A DNA stretch of 64,000 bases from Mucilaginibacter phyllosphaerae. GTDB lineage: Bacteria; Bacteroidota; Bacteroidia; Sphingobacteriales; Sphingobacteriaceae. Position numbers and translations under genes: made by a program. Below the pieces are notes generated by a model. The model made no database searches, had not been told where the DNA came from, and saw only the letters and a program-made list of their open reading frames with translations. The stretch spans positions 248,001-312,000 of the forward strand of contig NZ_SNQG01000005.1 in the NCBI RefSeq assembly GCF_004378255.1, given 5' to 3'. Shown in pieces: positions 25,775 to 34,364 of this stretch (position 1 is its first letter; each line of letters opens with the position of its first letter).

Positions 25775-27796
25775 TTACTTACAATACTTAGCCGCTTCTG
25801 CGGCGGCTGTTTTAGAGCCCAGGCTTACGGCTTGCTTAAAATCTGTACAGGCGTTACCGGCGTCCTTTGTATTGATGCGCGCAAGGCCGCGTAAAGTATA
25901 TATCTCGGGGTTTTTAGGTTCTATTTTTACGGCGTAATTAAAGTCGGCGTTCATGCGGTCTTTATCACCTAAAAAGCTGCGGGCATATCCGCGCCAGGCA
26001 TAAGCCACAGTATTATCCAGGTTAATAAAGGTTACGCTGTTAAAGTCATCAACCGCACCCTGATAATTTTTCATGGCTATGCGTATTTGCCCACGAATAA
26101 AATAAGCATCTTCCTGCCCGTCGTTTATCTTAATGCCTTTGGCAATATCCGCCAGTGCGCCGGCATAATCCCTTTGATCAAACTTGGCGCTGCCGCGATT
26201 AAAATAAGCCAGTGTAGAGGCTGTATCAAGCTTTAAAGCGGCGTTGTAATCAACAATAGCTCCCGGTATATCGCCGGTATGTTGTTTGGCAACCCCACGG
26301 CCTACATAATAGTTGGCTACTTTACCATTTTTGGTTATCAAGGTATTAAACAGGGGTAAACCCTCGCTGTAAAACTTAGCCCTGATCATCGATTTTACAA
26401 ACCTGTCGCGCAGGTTATCATCATCCTTATCAATAGCAGCTATCCGTTTGTAATCAGCAAATGCACCATCGCGGTTATTTACTTTAAGGCGTGTTTCGGC
26501 CCGTTTCAGTAACGTTTCCGAATCGCCGGGGCTATAGCTTAATGCCTTATCGTAATAGCCCAAAGCACTATCATAATTATGTTTACCTGCCGCAATGTTA
26601 CCCAACAGCACGTAAGAATAATCGTTAGACGGGTTCATTTTTATACCCAAATTCAAATCGGCCAGGGCAGCAGTGGTATCCTTTAATTCCAGGTTGGCCC
26701 TTGCCCGGCTAACATAAGCATAAGCATTTTTAGGGTCGAGTTTTATAGCCTGGTCGGCATCGTCTTTAGCATCATCAAAATTGCGCGCATCCAGCTTTAA
26801 GTCAGCACGGCTCTGGTAGGCTTCGGCTGTTTCCTTTAAGGTTATCGATTTATCAAAATCAGCCAGTGCACCTTCCTTATCATTCAGGTTATATTTTACC
26901 AAACCATCGTACAGATAAAGCTCGGCGTTGTTAGGGTCTTGCTTTATAGCCTGCGCAAAATATTCAACTGCGCCTTTCTTATCGTTGTTATTGCCCAGGG
27001 CATTTGCCAGGTACTTATACAAGTTTGGCAGTTTTGGGTTAAGGGCGATAGTCCTTTTATAATCAGCAATGGCGGCATTATAATTTTTAAGGTTACCATA
27101 TGCGTTACCACGATAAAAGGTAGCTTCGGCATTTTTAGGGTTAAGGGCAAGTGCAGCGGTATAATCGGCAATAGCGCCTTTATAATCGCCCAGGTTACCT
27201 TTAGCATTACCGCGGTAATAAATCAAATCAGCGTTTTTAGGATCAAGCGCTACCGCTTTGTTATAATCTTCAATAGCACCTTCGTTATCCTTTAAATTGC
27301 TTTTGGCTACGCCACGGTACTCATACAGTGATGCATCCTTAGGGTCGAGCGTTATCGCTTTTGTAAAATCTTCAACAGCGCCCTGATGGTTACCCATACC
27401 GGCTTTTGCATTTGCACGGTAGTGGTACATATCTGCACGGGGGGCCAATTCAATGGCTTTGGTAAAATCTGTTATGGCATCGGCAAACTTGCCCCGGTCA
27501 TTATAAATATTGCCCCGGTAAAAATAAGCAAACGTACTTTTAGCATCAAACTGTATGGCTTTGGTATAATCCTGTAAAGCGTTGGGCTGATCTTTAAGAT
27601 TATTGTAGGCGTTACCGCGATAAAAATAAGCGCGGGCATTATTGGGCTGTAACTGGATAGCCTTTGAAAAATCGGCAATGGCTTCTTTATAATTTTTGAT
27701 ATTAGCTTCGGTATTGCCCAAACCGATATAAGTTTCGGCACTTTGCCCAAAACAGCAAACGGGTAAAAAAAACAGTATTATAAGGAATTTGGCCAT
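25775..27796 (-). CDS. Exported TPR-repeat protein
   Basis: A 673-residue protein with a Sec signal peptide (LIILFFLPVCCFGQ) and about 18 consecutive 34-residue tetratricopeptide repeats; most contain the pattern A-x-x-x-R-G-x-A-x-x-x-L-x-D-Y-x-x-A-I-A-D-Y. TPR superhelices bind peptides or partner proteins. Being exported, it is probably periplasmic or surface-attached. It is the last gene of a minus-strand run with an outer-membrane protein and an esterase, 15 bases apart from the former. The high internal repetition makes the antisense frames open too; those are shadows. Confidence 0.9.
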   Translation of the reverse strand: MAKFLIILFFLPVCCFGQSAETYIGLGNTEANIKNYKEAIADFSKAIQLQPNNARAYFYRGNAYNNLKDQPNALQDYTKAIQFDAKSTFAYFYRGNIYNDRGKFADAITDFTKAIELAPRADMYHYRANAKAGMGNHQGAVEDFTKAITLDPKDASLYEYRGVAKSNLKDNEGAIEDYNKAVALDPKNADLIYYRGNAKGNLGDYKGAIADYTAALALNPKNAEATFYRGNAYGNLKNYNAAIADYKRTIALNPKLPNLYKYLANALGNNNDKKGAVEYFAQAIKQDPNNAELYLYDGLVKYNLNDKEGALADFDKSITLKETAEAYQSRADLKLDARNFDDAKDDADQAIKLDPKNAYAYVSRARANLELKDTTAALADLNLGIKMNPSNDYSYVLLGNIAAGKHNYDSALGYYDKALSYSPGDSETLLKRAETRLKVNNRDGAFADYKRIAAIDKDDDNLRDRFVKSMIRAKFYSEGLPLFNTLITKNGKVANYYVGRGVAKQHTGDIPGAIVDYNAALKLDTASTLAYFNRGSAKFDQRDYAGALADIAKGIKINDGQEDAYFIRGQIRIAMKNYQGAVDDFNSVTFINLDNTVAYAWRGYARSFLGDKDRMNADFNYAVKIEPKNPEIYTLRGLARINTKDAGNACTDFKQAVSLGSKTAAAEAAKYCK

Positions 27797-27811
27797 TGTT
27801 AATTTATTAAA

Positions 27812-28657
27812 CTATCTGAAGGGTTTAAACAGGAGGGATACGTTTGCTGTAGCACCATCACCGGTGTTGCGCCCGTTGATAAAGTGGCCGGCAGACAGGA
27901 AGGTAGAAAACCGCCTGCTAAACGTATAACCGTATGTTAACGATACCTGGTTAAAAGCAAAGTTTTTGTTTATTGCCTGGATAGGCGAAAATTTGGTAAA
28001 GTTACTGGATGAATAAAAGCCGCTGAATGAAGCCGAAACCTGATGACGGAACTTCCTATCCAGCGTTAGGCCGAAGGTGGCATTGTACCTGTCCTGTATC
28101 GGGCCGTCGGGGCCAAAATACTGGCGTACGCCATTTTCTGCCGTAAAGTAATAGTTTTTGCCCAACACTTTGCCGCTGCCTGCAAAAGCCAGCTTAATTT
28201 CGGCACCCTGTTGTTTGTAACCCAGGCCAAGATCTGTATAAAGGGGCTGCACATAGGTGCCCTGCACTGTAAAATAGTAAATGTAATTGATATTGGCCAG
28301 GTAATAGCGCACGCCCACCTCCAAATCGGTAAAGCCGCGGCTTACGGTCTTGGCGGTGTTATCTTCATAAGTGTTTTTTACATAGGGCAGCAGGGCTACC
28401 AGCGTAAACCTGCGGCTTAAGCCATATTCTGCATAAAGCGAAAAGCCTAACGACTCGAACTGGCCGCCATTGTCAAACAATTTTTTACGGCGCAGGGAGT
28501 CCCACCCCCTATCTGCATAAAAGTAACTGAACGACGGCGAAAGCAACAGTCTTTTTGGCCTTACCGGGAAGCCCCCTGCATGGCTGCTGTTTGGTGCCAG
28601 CAGTATAAAACCGATGGCTATTAGTAAATACTTAAAGTACGTTTTAGGTAAATTCAT
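27812..28657 (-). CDS. Outer-membrane beta-barrel protein
   Basis: A 281-residue exported protein: signal peptide LLIAIGFILLAPNSSHAGG, then alternating aromatic strands (FSYFYADRG, LGFSLYAEYGLSRRFTLVALLPYV, YYFTVQGTYVQPLY) ending in an aromatic-final strand (NVSLLFKPFR). This is typical of a transporter-like or DUF3078-like barrel of about 10-12 strands. Nine bases separate it from the upstream esterase gene, so they are one transcript. Its ligand is unknown. Confidence 0.75.
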   Translation of the reverse strand: MNLPKTYFKYLLIAIGFILLAPNSSHAGGFPVRPKRLLLSPSFSYFYADRGWDSLRRKKLFDNGGQFESLGFSLYAEYGLSRRFTLVALLPYVKNTYEDNTAKTVSRGFTDLEVGVRYYLANINYIYYFTVQGTYVQPLYTDLGLGYKQQGAEIKLAFAGSGKVLGKNYYFTAENGVRQYFGPDGPIQDRYNATFGLTLDRKFRHQVSASFSGFYSSSNFTKFSPIQAINKNFAFNQVSLTYGYTFSRRFSTFLSAGHFINGRNTGDGATANVSLLFKPFR

Positions 28658-28666
28658 TTCATGCTG

Positions 28667-29974
28667 TTAAAATAATGCAAAATGATCGCGCATCCATCTG
28701 CCCTCCAGATCTTTGTATGATTGCGAGATCTCATGACCAAGATCCTTAAATACCATCAGCCTTTTTTTGCCGGGTATTACGTTATACGTAGCATACTCGT
28801 TAAAAGGTGGGGCGTAGGGGTCTAATAAACCTATCCCCATTATCATGGGGCAGGTAACTTTACCGGCAAAGTTTTTACCATCGTAATAATTCATATTACT
28901 TAAAACCTTATCAAACGTTAGCCCCGGCTGTGTGCGGATGTACTTTTTAATATCGCTTATGGGCCAGGTAACCTCGCCATCCAAATCGTTTACATCGCAC
29001 AGGATGGGGTTTTGCGCCGAGCAAAGGTTTACCCTTTTATCTAACGCGGCTGTAGCCAGCGCCAGGTAACCGCCCATACTACCGCCGGATACCAGAATAT
29101 TATCGTGTTTTAAATTGGGCTGTGCATACACAAAATCAACCGCACGGATGCAATCCATGATCACCCCGCGCATGACGTAATTGTCGCGGTCTTCTATGCG
29201 GTAAAAAATAAATTCATCGCGGCGGGTATCTATAGGCCCCCGGCTGTTACCCTGCCCCCTTACATTAAGGGTAATGATGGCCAGATCTTCATCCAGGCCG
29301 GTTATGGGCATCAGGTTTACCTGGTAACCCGGCAAACCCAGCAGTACCGAAAACTTACGGTTAGGGTCTTTATTGATGGGTATGGTCATCCAGCCTTTAA
29401 CGGTATAGTTATCCAGCGATTTCATTTCTATCAGGAATACCTTGCGGTTATCGGTATTCATTTTAGGCATCGGGGTTAACTTAAACTGGGGCTTTACTTT
29501 TGCCAGGTCGTTTTTAGCTTGTTGCCAAAAGGCATCAAAATCTGCCGGAGGGGCGTATTTTGAGCGGATCTCCTCCGGCTGGATACCGAATACCCGGCGG
29601 GTGGTATCGTCATACTCGGTAATGTTCACCATAAAATCAACCTTGTAAAAGCCCGTTTTTAAGGCCGGCAGCTCAAAGCTATATTTCTCTGATGCCTTTT
29701 TGCCCAGTTTAACATTTTGCTTGCCCGAGCCCAGCTTTTTACCATGCTGCGTTATCTGGTACGATACCGTGCCCGTTTGCGCGGCATCTGTAGGGTTTTT
29801 AACCTCGAAGGTGTAGGTTGCCCGGCTATCGAAAATAGCATTTTTGCTGCCGGGGGTTAATACCGTGGATATGCCCTCTTCGTCGTCCTGCGCAGCAGCA
29901 GGAAGATACTGAGAACATACTGCTGCAAGCATGCAGCTTAGTATAAAAATTATCTTATTTGATCTGTTCACCAT
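28667..29974 (-). CDS. Secreted acetyl xylan esterase-like hydrolase (AXE1 family)
   Basis: A 435-residue exported enzyme with a signal peptide (FILSCMLAAVCSQYLPAAAQ). Residues 40-140 form a beta-sandwich. The rest is an AXE1-type alpha/beta hydrolase (LPGYQVNLMPI, RGQGNSRGPID, SGGSMGGYLALA with the nucleophile Ser near 298, and GHEISQSY with the probable His near 416). Such enzymes remove acetyl groups from sugars or act on cephalosporin C. It sits in a run with a beta-barrel, a TPR protein and an acyltransferase, so an outer-envelope carbohydrate role is likely. Confidence 0.88.
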   Translation of the reverse strand: MVNRSNKIIFILSCMLAAVCSQYLPAAAQDDEEGISTVLTPGSKNAIFDSRATYTFEVKNPTDAAQTGTVSYQITQHGKKLGSGKQNVKLGKKASEKYSFELPALKTGFYKVDFMVNITEYDDTTRRVFGIQPEEIRSKYAPPADFDAFWQQAKNDLAKVKPQFKLTPMPKMNTDNRKVFLIEMKSLDNYTVKGWMTIPINKDPNRKFSVLLGLPGYQVNLMPITGLDEDLAIITLNVRGQGNSRGPIDTRRDEFIFYRIEDRDNYVMRGVIMDCIRAVDFVYAQPNLKHDNILVSGGSMGGYLALATAALDKRVNLCSAQNPILCDVNDLDGEVTWPISDIKKYIRTQPGLTFDKVLSNMNYYDGKNFAGKVTCPMIMGIGLLDPYAPPFNEYATYNVIPGKKRLMVFKDLGHEISQSYKDLEGRWMRDHFALF

Positions 29975-29989
29975 ATGAGTAATTGCGGC

Positions 29990-31231
29990 TTAGGCCTTAA
30001 TCGCTTCTGATTGATTATCCGGGTTACGGGGTTTATTTTTGATCAAAAAATCCGACTGGCGAATATAATGATTTAAAGGCTCCTCTATCAGCTTAAACAA
30101 CAGTACAGATACCGCGTTAAGGATAATAAAGGCATATAAAACGTTCAGGTTATCGTACTGGAACGGCGACACCCAGTCCTTCCCCCACTTATCGTACAAT
30201 TCAAAAATATCATCGTTCCATTTGTTAAAATAGTTATGCAGAAAATCGTACATATAACCCAGATGGATCAGGTAAAATATATACGAACTTTTACCCAGCA
30301 GCTCTACAAAGGGATTAGATAGTATCTTTTTCAGCACCGTGGTTTCGGTTAGCAGGCCGTAAAAAAACAACGCTATAGAGCCCGCCAGCAGGTAGTTATT
30401 GGTAAAAATGCCGAAGGGGTTATGCAACCCGGCTACCTCACCTTTGGGGATGGGCAATACGCTCATGATGCCCACGCATACAAATATCAGCGCGAAGCCC
30501 AGGTAAGTAAACCATGTTTTGGCCTCGCCGCCTATGCTTACCTGCCGTTTTTTAACGATGAGGGCAAGCTGTATTCCCGCAAAAAACTCAAAGCAGCGGC
30601 CCAAAAAGGTGTACAGCATCATAAACGTAAAGTTGCCGAAGAAACCATACCAGTTTACATTACGGAATATCATCACCAGCCCTGCGCCAAACAAGGTAAC
30701 CACAGCGCATTGCAGCCAAAACTTATTATACTTTTTAGCGAAGTAAAAGATGAACGGGGCCGAAAAGTAAAAGCATTCCTCTACCGTAAGGCTCCATCCC
30801 TGGGCTATACCGGTAAACTTAAGCTGATCAAAAAAGCCCCTTACAAAGGTAATGTGCATAAAAAACAGGCCCACAGGGCTGGCAAAGCCACCGGTTATCT
30901 TCTCATCATGCGTAAAGTAGTAGGCAACAAAGGCCCCCAGCGTAAGTATAAAATACATGGGATAAATACGCGCCACCCTGTTTTTAAGATACTGCTTAAA
31001 CCAGTTGCCGGTAAGTTTAAAATTATCGAAATACCTGAAAGCGATTAAAAAGCCCGATAAAACAAAGAAAATGGTAACCCCGATGTGGAACTCGTTAAGA
31101 AAACGTTGCACAGCACGGGGAAAATTTTCATCAAACGCATAAGCATAATGCGATATAAATACCAGGTACGCCGCCAATGCACGCACCCCGGTAAGCGCCG
31201 GAATGTAGTTTTGTAAAGGTTTTTGAGCCAA
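29990..31231 (-). CDS. Acyltransferase family 3 membrane protein
   Basis: A 413-residue membrane enzyme of the acyltransferase-3 (OafA-like) family with about ten transmembrane segments. The N-terminal IPALTGVRALAAYLVFISHY carries the conserved Arg and His used to move an acyl group, and HIGVTIFFVLSGFLIAF follows. The C-terminal FKLIEEPLNHYIR is the family-end motif. Such proteins acetylate exopolysaccharide, LPS or peptidoglycan sugars. It opens the transcript that continues into the acetyl esterase, an interesting opposite pair: one adds acyl groups, the other removes them. Confidence 0.93.
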   Translation of the reverse strand: MAQKPLQNYIPALTGVRALAAYLVFISHYAYAFDENFPRAVQRFLNEFHIGVTIFFVLSGFLIAFRYFDNFKLTGNWFKQYLKNRVARIYPMYFILTLGAFVAYYFTHDEKITGGFASPVGLFFMHITFVRGFFDQLKFTGIAQGWSLTVEECFYFSAPFIFYFAKKYNKFWLQCAVVTLFGAGLVMIFRNVNWYGFFGNFTFMMLYTFLGRCFEFFAGIQLALIVKKRQVSIGGEAKTWFTYLGFALIFVCVGIMSVLPIPKGEVAGLHNPFGIFTNNYLLAGSIALFFYGLLTETTVLKKILSNPFVELLGKSSYIFYLIHLGYMYDFLHNYFNKWNDDIFELYDKWGKDWVSPFQYDNLNVLYAFIILNAVSVLLFKLIEEPLNHYIRQSDFLIKNKPRNPDNQSEAIKA

Positions 31232-31413
31232 AACAGTTATTTAAGATTGTATTTTACGGATAAATGTACATATAGGTTATACAAACCCGATACCAACATC
31301 AAAAATTGAAATTAACTCTACAAGCCATCAGCCGCCAAATTGTTTAAAAAGGCTTAAAACTACAGGGAATAGCCGTAAAGTTCATTGGTGTCCTCATCTG
31401 CATATCTGCACAT

Positions 31414-32364
31414 TTACAACGCGCTTCCCTGCACTATCCCGCGGCTTAGTATGCGCTGATCGATAAAGTACTGGATCTCGCTTTTTTTGAGGCCCCAGTT
31501 GGGCGCTATCAGCAACTCGCGGTCGCTTAGGCCAAACAGGCGCTGGATCACGATATCCGGCCTTACGCGCGGCAGCAGCTCGCACAAAAAGTCGGCGTAC
31601 TCTTCAATCCCGAAGAGTTTAAACGGTTCGCGTTTATACTTAACGCCCATTACACTGCCCTCTACAATATGCAGGTGGTGGAATTTTACAAATTTGATCT
31701 GCCCGTGGCGGTTGATCTCGTCGGCGTATTTAAGCATCATATCGTGCGTTTCCCAGGGGAAACCGAAGATGGTGTGCACGCATACATCCAGCCTGGTATT
31801 CTCGGTAAGCTTAAGGGCTTTCAGTAGTTCGTCGTGGCTGCAGCCTCGGTTTATCTGGTTAAGAGTATCATCATAAATGCTCTCCATACCCATCTCCAGG
31901 TCAACATCAAAGCGGTCGGTATAGCTTTCCAGCAGGGCAATCTTTTCGGCGTCGATACAATCGGGGCGGGTACCTACGCTCAGGCCTACAATATCATCGG
32001 TGCCGTAGCTCAGGGCCTCGTCATACATCATTTTTAGGTAATGGGTGGGCGCATAGGTATTGGTATTGGGCTGAAAGTAGATAATAAACTTATCGGCCTT
32101 GTTACCCTTGCGGGCGCGCTCCATCCCCTCTATTACCTGCTGTTTAACCGTGGGGGCGTTGCGGCTAACACTGGGCGTAAACGAATCTACATTGCAGTAC
32201 GTGCAGCCGCCATAGCCTTTAGATCCATCGCGGTTGGGGCAGGTAAAGCCGCCGTCTACAATCACTTTAAACACCCGGTGACCCTTATATTTATCTTTAA
32301 GCCAGGGGCCATAGTTGTTGTAACCTTTTTCCCACTGTGCCCCTGCCGTATTCGTTAACATCAT
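31414..32364 (-). CDS. TIGR01212-type radical SAM protein (YhcC-like)
   Basis: A 316-residue radical SAM enzyme. The Fe-S motif is GFTCPNRDGSKGYGGCTYCNVD (Cys spaced as C-x-10-14-C-x2-C, the extended spacing of the TIGR01212/Elp3-like group), near residues 39-59. LSVGTRPDCID and GMESIYDDTLNQINRG follow as barrel motifs. Function is not established for this family; a tRNA or metabolite modification is usually guessed. A TATCTTTG promoter box at 32373-32380 stands only 8 bases before the first Met, implying a near-leaderless message. Confidence 0.9.
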   Translation of the reverse strand: MMLTNTAGAQWEKGYNNYGPWLKDKYKGHRVFKVIVDGGFTCPNRDGSKGYGGCTYCNVDSFTPSVSRNAPTVKQQVIEGMERARKGNKADKFIIYFQPNTNTYAPTHYLKMMYDEALSYGTDDIVGLSVGTRPDCIDAEKIALLESYTDRFDVDLEMGMESIYDDTLNQINRGCSHDELLKALKLTENTRLDVCVHTIFGFPWETHDMMLKYADEINRHGQIKFVKFHHLHIVEGSVMGVKYKREPFKLFGIEEYADFLCELLPRVRPDIVIQRLFGLSDRELLIAPNWGLKKSEIQYFIDQRILSRGIVQGSAL

Positions 32365-32372
32365 GATTGCCG

Positions 32373-32380
32373 CAAAGATA
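32373..32380 (-). promoter_or_regulatory. -7 promoter box of the radical SAM gene
   Basis: TATCTTTG on the minus strand matches TAnnTTTG. The start codon at 32364 lies 8 bases downstream, giving a leader of only a few bases. No clear -33 TTTG is present. Confidence 0.5.
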
Positions 32381-32644
32381 CAGTTTTAGAAACAACCCCC
32401 GATAATTTACATCATGGCAACCGTTTAGCCTGTTTTAGGCGGCCAATTTATTGCCCTAATTGGCAAAGCAATATTTTTTAGCTATAAATTAACTATTAGT
32501 TATTTGAAAAACACGGGTTTTTACGTATAGGATAGATGGTTTTTATACCCAATATTAGGGCACCTAAACCTGATCAATTATTAGCTTGTGCGTTAGCTAA
32601 GTATAAGGCCGTAAGCAACCGCTTATGGCTTTTATGCTTTTAGG

Positions 32645-32700
32645 GAGATGGTGTCCGTCCGTCCGCAGGTACGGGTGGGTGCGGACGCCGGCCGGACACC
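32645..32700. repeat. Hairpin repeat, AGATGGTGTC family (copy 2)
   Basis: GGTGTCCG (32650-32657) pairs with CGGACACC (32693-32700), and GTCCGCA (32661-32667) with TGCGGAC (32680-32686). It is related to the element at 25638. Confidence 0.65.
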
Positions 32701-32769
32701 CAAAAAACCAATTTACACTAAAAGGGCGGTTTGGATGTGGTAGCTGTTAAGCACGTTTACGCAGCAAAG

Positions 32770-32802
32770 TGTTCACGTTCACAACCGTGAACACACGTGA
32801 AC
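32770..32802. promoter_or_regulatory. Nested dyad of GTTCAC/GTGAAC half sites
   Basis: TGTTCACG (32770-32777) pairs with CGTGAACA (32795-32802), and inside it GTTCAC (32777-32782) pairs with GTGAAC (32787-32792). Four half sites in a symmetric array look like a cooperative operator. It lies about 380 bases ahead of the island operon. Confidence 0.45.
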
Positions 32803-33178
32803 ATTGCAACTTATTAATTATCAGCGAATTAAAAAACAAGCTACTGACAAATTAGTGCCACCACTGGGTATATACAAATATATAGCTGAGTTTTTAAAGT
32901 GCGGCTCCGCTCTTTTTAATTGGGCCAAATTGGACGCACATTTTTTCGCCCTGAAATGACTTTTTTTCGCCCCTGGTTAGTTTGTTATACCAGGCAGATA
33001 TAGAAATCTTAAGTTGGGTGCTGCAAGTAAATATGCGTGTTTGCAAAAAGCAGCCTATTAACATACTGAGATAATGATTATATATAAAATACATTGAAGC
33101 AAAAAATTTATGACGCAATAAAAACTATTTGAAAACGTGTTTTTATAGTTATATATTTACTTAAAATTGAGAAAGTCT

Positions 33179-33832
33179 ATGAATTGTGGTTTTTGTAATT
33201 TAGATAGAAGCAAGAATCCTGAAATTTGGAATACTGTATTATTTGAAACTTCGAACTTCTTCGTTGTGCCAACATTAGGTGCACTAGTTGAAGGCTGGTT
33301 GTTAATTGTATCAAAGGAGCATTATTTATGTGTAGGAGAACTAGATAGTGAATTATTTGAAGAGTTAGAAAAGCTTACATTTAAAGTGAGTAATTTTTTA
33401 ACTAAGCTATATGGCGATATAACAATTTTTGAGCATGGTCCAGCGGTACCCAATCAATTAGTTGGATGTAGCGTAGATCATCTTCATTTGCATCTAGCTC
33501 CTTTATCATTTGACCTTTTGGGAGCTACCAAAAACATTATTGATTTAGAGTGGACAGAATTAGTAGATTTTAAACAATCTAAAGAATATTTTAATAGGTC
33601 TAAACCATATGTTTATATTAAAAACCCTAAAAATGAGCAATTTATTGCAACTAGCAACGTCTTTCCAAGCCAAACATTGAGACAAGCTATCGCTTATGAA
33701 ATAAATAAATTTGAAAAATATAATTGGAGAAATAATTTAGAGATCGACCATATTATGTCTACAATAAAGACAATTCAAAATAGTCCTTTTTATACTGAGT
33801 GTGATAATCTAGAACTTTCTGTTTATGACTAG
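33179..33832 (+). CDS. HIT-family protein, first gene of the AT-rich island
   Basis: A 217-residue protein with a histidine-triad domain in residues 1-115: CGFCN at the N-terminus (typical HIT Cys pair), and HLHLH at 101-105 in DHLHLHLAPL as the catalytic triad. HIT enzymes cleave nucleoside phosphoramidates, dinucleotides or adenylated intermediates. Residues 120-217 are an extra charged region without a domain that I know. ATG 33179 begins the Cys motif; a TTG 12 bases earlier is less likely. Its stop overlaps the next ATG by eight bases. Codon use is strikingly AT-rich compared with genes either side. Confidence 0.85.
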   Translation: MNCGFCNLDRSKNPEIWNTVLFETSNFFVVPTLGALVEGWLLIVSKEHYLCVGELDSELFEELEKLTFKVSNFLTKLYGDITIFEHGPAVPNQLVGCSVDHLHLHLAPLSFDLLGATKNIIDLEWTELVDFKQSKEYFNRSKPYVYIKNPKNEQFIATSNVFPSQTLRQAIAYEINKFEKYNWRNNLEIDHIMSTIKTIQNSPFYTECDNLELSVYD

Positions 33833-34364
33833 TCTACCCAATCCGGACAATAATGATGGTAGGGAACCTCTAGATTGGAAATCAAAATATGCGGGTAAAG
33901 CATTATTTCATATTTCGTGTGAAGCATCTTTTTTGAGCCTATTACTGATTGGAACACCTGTATTAGCGTTTCTATTTTGGCAGAAAATACCTCAACAATT
34001 ATTTGGCCTTAATGATAGCGACTGTAAAGTGTTCACAAAATATGTAATAACATCATTAGGCGGAGTTTTCGGAGGAACATTATTTGATATTAAATGGCTT
34101 ATACATGCTGTTGCTAAAAACAAATGGCATGTTGATCGCAGGCTATGGAGACTATTTGTTCCATTTTTGTCTGGAGGCTTTGCACTAGTTTTTGTATTAA
34201 TGTTAACAACCTTTGTTAAAATTTTCGATCCAAAATCTGTTGAAGCCAGCTCTTCTGCATTTGGCTTTGGCTTTTTAGTTGGTTATTTTACTGATAGTGC
34301 TATTGCTAGATTATCAGATGCTGCTAAAAATATATTTGGTAACCTTGAAGAACATTCAAGATGA
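33825..34364 (+). CDS. Small multi-pass membrane protein of the island
   Basis: A 179-residue protein with four predicted membrane segments (around residues 34-52, 70-85, 108-130 and 142-160) and charged ends. The short third loop (KNKWHVDRRLWR) is strongly basic and probably cytoplasmic. I do not recognise a family. It overlaps the HIT gene by eight bases and the following fusion gene by four (ATGA), so translation is coupled. Membrane proteins in this position are often effectors or anchors in conflict systems; that is inference. Confidence 0.75.
   Translation: MTSLPNPDNNDGREPLDWKSKYAGKALFHISCEASFLSLLLIGTPVLAFLFWQKIPQQLFGLNDSDCKVFTKYVITSLGGVFGGTLFDIKWLIHAVAKNKWHVDRRLWRLFVPFLSGGFALVFVLMLTTFVKIFDPKSVEASSSAFGFGFLVGYFTDSAIARLSDAAKNIFGNLEEHSR

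Larger units (their letters stand above)
32381..33178. other. 815-base gap, left border of the AT-rich island
   Basis: No credible gene. It holds a palindromic repeat (32645-32700), a nested dyad (32770-32802) and a direct repeat TTTTTTCGCCC at about 32941 and 32967. AT content rises gradually towards the island. A short minus-strand open frame at 32894-33118 has no protein-like features. Confidence 0.6.

Noticed and set aside
26939-27577. Plus-strand and shifted frames over the TPR gene
   Set aside because: Open frames come from the strong 102-base periodicity of the TPR repeats; the proteins are hydrophobic and repetitive without family likeness.
32894-33118. 74-codon minus-strand open frame at the island border
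   Set aside because: Low-complexity and basic, with no neighbour on its strand and no family likeness.
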